Shown piece by piece: positions 6,285 through 7,483 of a stretch of 7,483 bases of DNA (the first letter of the stretch is position 1; every line of letters begins with the position of its first letter). Made by a program: the position numbers and the translations under genes. The stretch comes from Acidobacteriota bacterium. Lineage in GTDB: Bacteria > Acidobacteriota > Terriglobia > Terriglobales > Acidobacteriaceae. A model generated the notes under the pieces. It ran no database searches. It saw only the letters and a list, made by a program, of their open reading frames with translations, and was not told where the DNA came from. The stretch is taken from the NCBI GenBank assembly GCA_003225595.1, contig QIAR01000294.1:1-7483 (forward strand), written 5' to 3'.

Positions 6285-6764
6285 CTAGTCTCCGATACTC
6301 CACAGGTTGGGTGTGGACTGCTGAAATTTCAGCTTCCATTGGTCGCCCTGCTTTACCCAGATGGTGCTCAGGTGCTGGTAACGCGGCCCACCATCACGCA
6401 CTATTTCGTTGTAAGTCACCACGGCCGCGCCATCGTTCAAGAGCAGGACCTTGAAATCATAGAGTCTCAGTTGCTTGATGTCTGCCATGCGCACGCCTTC
6501 TAGGACTTCGTCCCGGACGACCGGGTCGCCATTGGCGGCAATTTCTATGAAGTCCTCGCTGAGCGTGCGTTGGAAGAAATCCACATCTCTGTTCTTGTCC
6601 GCCTCTGCGAACTGTTGTGCGTGGCGGATGAGCTCCTGCTCGATCGGGCTGAGCTTCGCCTTCTGAGCCGGGTTGCTCTTTGGCGCTCCCGCGGTCTGCG
6701 GCCAGCAGACAGAAACACAAGTAAAAGACCACAAGAGACAAAATGCCAAGATGAACTTCTTCAT
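6285..6764 (-). CDS. Secreted SnoaL/DUF4440-like (NTF2-like fold) protein
   Basis: 159 residues from ATG at 6764. Residues 1-20 (MKKFILAFCLLWSFTCVSVC) are a basic plus hydrophobic export signal, with the cleavage site unclear, probably between C20 and A27. The mature domain (about 38-155) fits the DUF4440/SnoaL group of NTF2-like cone folds: helical start LSPIEQELIRHAQQFAEADKNRD, then FFQRTLSEDFIEIAANGDPV, the strand YDFKVLLLNDGAAVVTYNEIV, and the closing strand pair HLSTIWVKQGDQWKLKFQQST. Such domains include small enzymes and ligand binders; no defined active site can be assigned here. The frame could extend 18 codons upstream, but GGGAGG at 6769-6774 and the signal peptide decide for 6764. 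Three cysteines (9, 16, 20) lie only in the signal region and do not form a good lipobox. The gene follows hisS by 56 nt with no visible promoter, so read-through from hisS is likely. Confidence 0.8.
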   Translation of the reverse strand: MKKFILAFCLLWSFTCVSVCWPQTAGAPKSNPAQKAKLSPIEQELIRHAQQFAEADKNRDVDFFQRTLSEDFIEIAANGDPVVRDEVLEGVRMADIKQLRLYDFKVLLLNDGAAVVTYNEIVRDGGPRYQHLSTIWVKQGDQWKLKFQQSTPNLWSIGD

Positions 6765-6768
6765 GAAT

Positions 6769-6774
6769 CCTCCC
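6769..6774 (-). promoter_or_regulatory. Shine-Dalgarno site fixing the start of the SnoaL-like gene
   Basis: Minus-strand GGGAGG followed by ATTC and then ATG at 6764. Spacing is short (4 nt) but the match is strong. It selects the inner start over a start 18 codons upstream at 6818, which would place polar residues before the signal peptide and begin almost at the hisS stop. Confidence 0.65.
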
Positions 6775-6820
6775 AAGAAACGTTGGGCTAATGAATTGGA
6801 TTCCGTGGTTCTCAGCAAAC

Positions 6821-7483
6821 TTAGCCGTTGCCTTGTATTTTCCGCGCCAACTCCGATCGCGGCACGGACACCTGCTCGCCGGTCTCAAGATTCTTGAGCG
6901 CGAACGCGTTCGCCTTCACTTCATTTTCGCCGATGATAAGGGCATAGCGCGCGCCCATCTTGCTGGCCGTTTCCAGCGATTTCTTGGGGCGGAAACTCTC
7001 GTCACCCAATTCTGCGACCAGATCATGGCGGCGTAACTCGTGCGCCAAGCGGGCGGCTTCACGGTTCATGCCTTCGCCGAGAGGCGCGATGTAGACGTCC
7101 GGCTTGCGAGCAACGGCATCGGCGGATTCTTTCAGTGACATCACCAGTCGATCTTCTCCGATAGCAAAGCCGATACCGGGCGCCTGCGGTCCGCCCAATG
7201 ATTCAGAAAGGCCGTCGTAGCGGCCCCCGCCCAGGATCGCGTTCTGCGCGCCCAGTGCGCCGTGCGTGAACTCGAACGCTGTGCGCGTGTAATAGTCGAG
7301 TCCGCGCACCAGACGGTCGTTGAGCGTAAATGGGATGCCGATTACCTTCAGGATCTCCTGCACTTCAGTGAAATGTTTGCGGCAGCCTTCGTCGAGGAAT
7401 TGGCTGATGCGCGGCAGTTTGTCGATGATCGGCTGGTCCGCGGGGACTTTGCAATCGAAGACTCGCAAGGGATTGTTGACGGC
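6821..7483 (-). CDS. hisS: Histidyl-tRNA synthetase, C-terminal part (5' end beyond window)
   Basis: The frame is open to the right edge, so 220 C-terminal residues are present of about 420-440 in the family. The apparent TTG start at 7468 is not real: upstream codons AVNNPLRVFDCKVP match the family (normally NPLRILDCK). The enzyme is a cytoplasmic class II synthetase that charges tRNA-His with histidine. Counting from the window edge, residues 58-71 are the histidine-A motif LVRGLDYYTRTAFE with its catalytic arginine at 60, residues 85-92 are the glycine-rich GGGRYDGL, and residues 103-112 are motif 3, GIGFAIGEDR, ending in the ATP-binding arginine. The usual Glu before that Arg is Asp here, a mild substitution. 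Residues about 128-217 are the anticodon-binding domain (DVYIAPLGEGM, ELRRHDLVAELG, KMGARYALIIGENEV). The stop is TAA at 6821, with the SnoaL-like gene 56 nt downstream. Confidence 0.97.
   Translation of the reverse strand, partial: AVNNPLRVFDCKVPADQPIIDKLPRISQFLDEGCRKHFTEVQEILKVIGIPFTLNDRLVRGLDYYTRTAFEFTHGALGAQNAILGGGRYDGLSESLGGPQAPGIGFAIGEDRLVMSLKESADAVARKPDVYIAPLGEGMNREAARLAHELRRHDLVAELGDESFRPKKSLETASKMGARYALIIGENEVKANAFALKNLETGEQVSVPRSELARKIQGNG

Noticed and set aside
6457..6888. Minus-strand 143-codon frame spanning the hisS end and the SnoaL-like gene
   Set aside because: It is out of frame with two well-supported genes, Arg/Gly/Pro-rich, and has no domain or signal.
1..7483. CRISPR array, tRNA, rRNA, phage or transposon genes, toxin-antitoxin pair
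   Set aside because: No regular repeat-spacer pattern, no cloverleaf-like or rRNA-like stretch, and no matching protein families were seen on either strand.

Overview
The window looks like chromosomal DNA of an Acidobacteriota member, most likely class Terriglobia. Three points support this: a very large Oar-like outer-membrane receptor with an N-terminal carboxypeptidase-regulatory-like domain, a secreted VWA protein of the type typical of acidobacterial genomes, and moderately high-GC coding. This placement is inferred from gene families, not from a marker-gene comparison. Every gene I can support lies on the minus strand, so the window is read right to left.

In order of transcription the layout is as follows. 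(1) The 3' two-fifths or so of hisS (6821-7483) enters from the right edge. (2) 56 nt later comes a small secreted SnoaL/DUF4440-like protein (6285-6764), probably read from the hisS side because no promoter is visible between them. (3) A 158-bp gap holds a good sigma-70-type promoter. It serves a secreted DUF1579-like protein (5587-6126). (4) A 111-bp spacer contains competing GGCC hairpins. (5) A fused MoaD-MoaE molybdopterin synthase (4750-5475) overlaps by 4 nt (GTGA) with (6) a secreted VWA-domain protein (3827-4753). (7) A 377-bp intergenic region holds an AT-rich inverted repeat and a direct-repeat promoter. (8) The Oar-like TonB-dependent-receptor-type protein starts at 3449 and runs open for 1149 codons off the left edge.

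Functionally the segment mixes housekeeping genes (tRNA-His charging, molybdenum cofactor synthesis) with four exported proteins. Only the moaDE-VWA pair has an arrangement (overlapping stop and start) that clearly implies co-expression. No phage, transposon, CRISPR, tRNA, rRNA or toxin-antitoxin signal was found, and I do not see a clearly new multi-gene system. The points most worth following up are the single-chain MoaD-MoaE with its diglycine buried mid-protein, its coupling to an exported VWA protein, the 11-bp-period direct repeat replacing a -35 box in front of the receptor gene, and the strict pairing of cysteines in the receptor.
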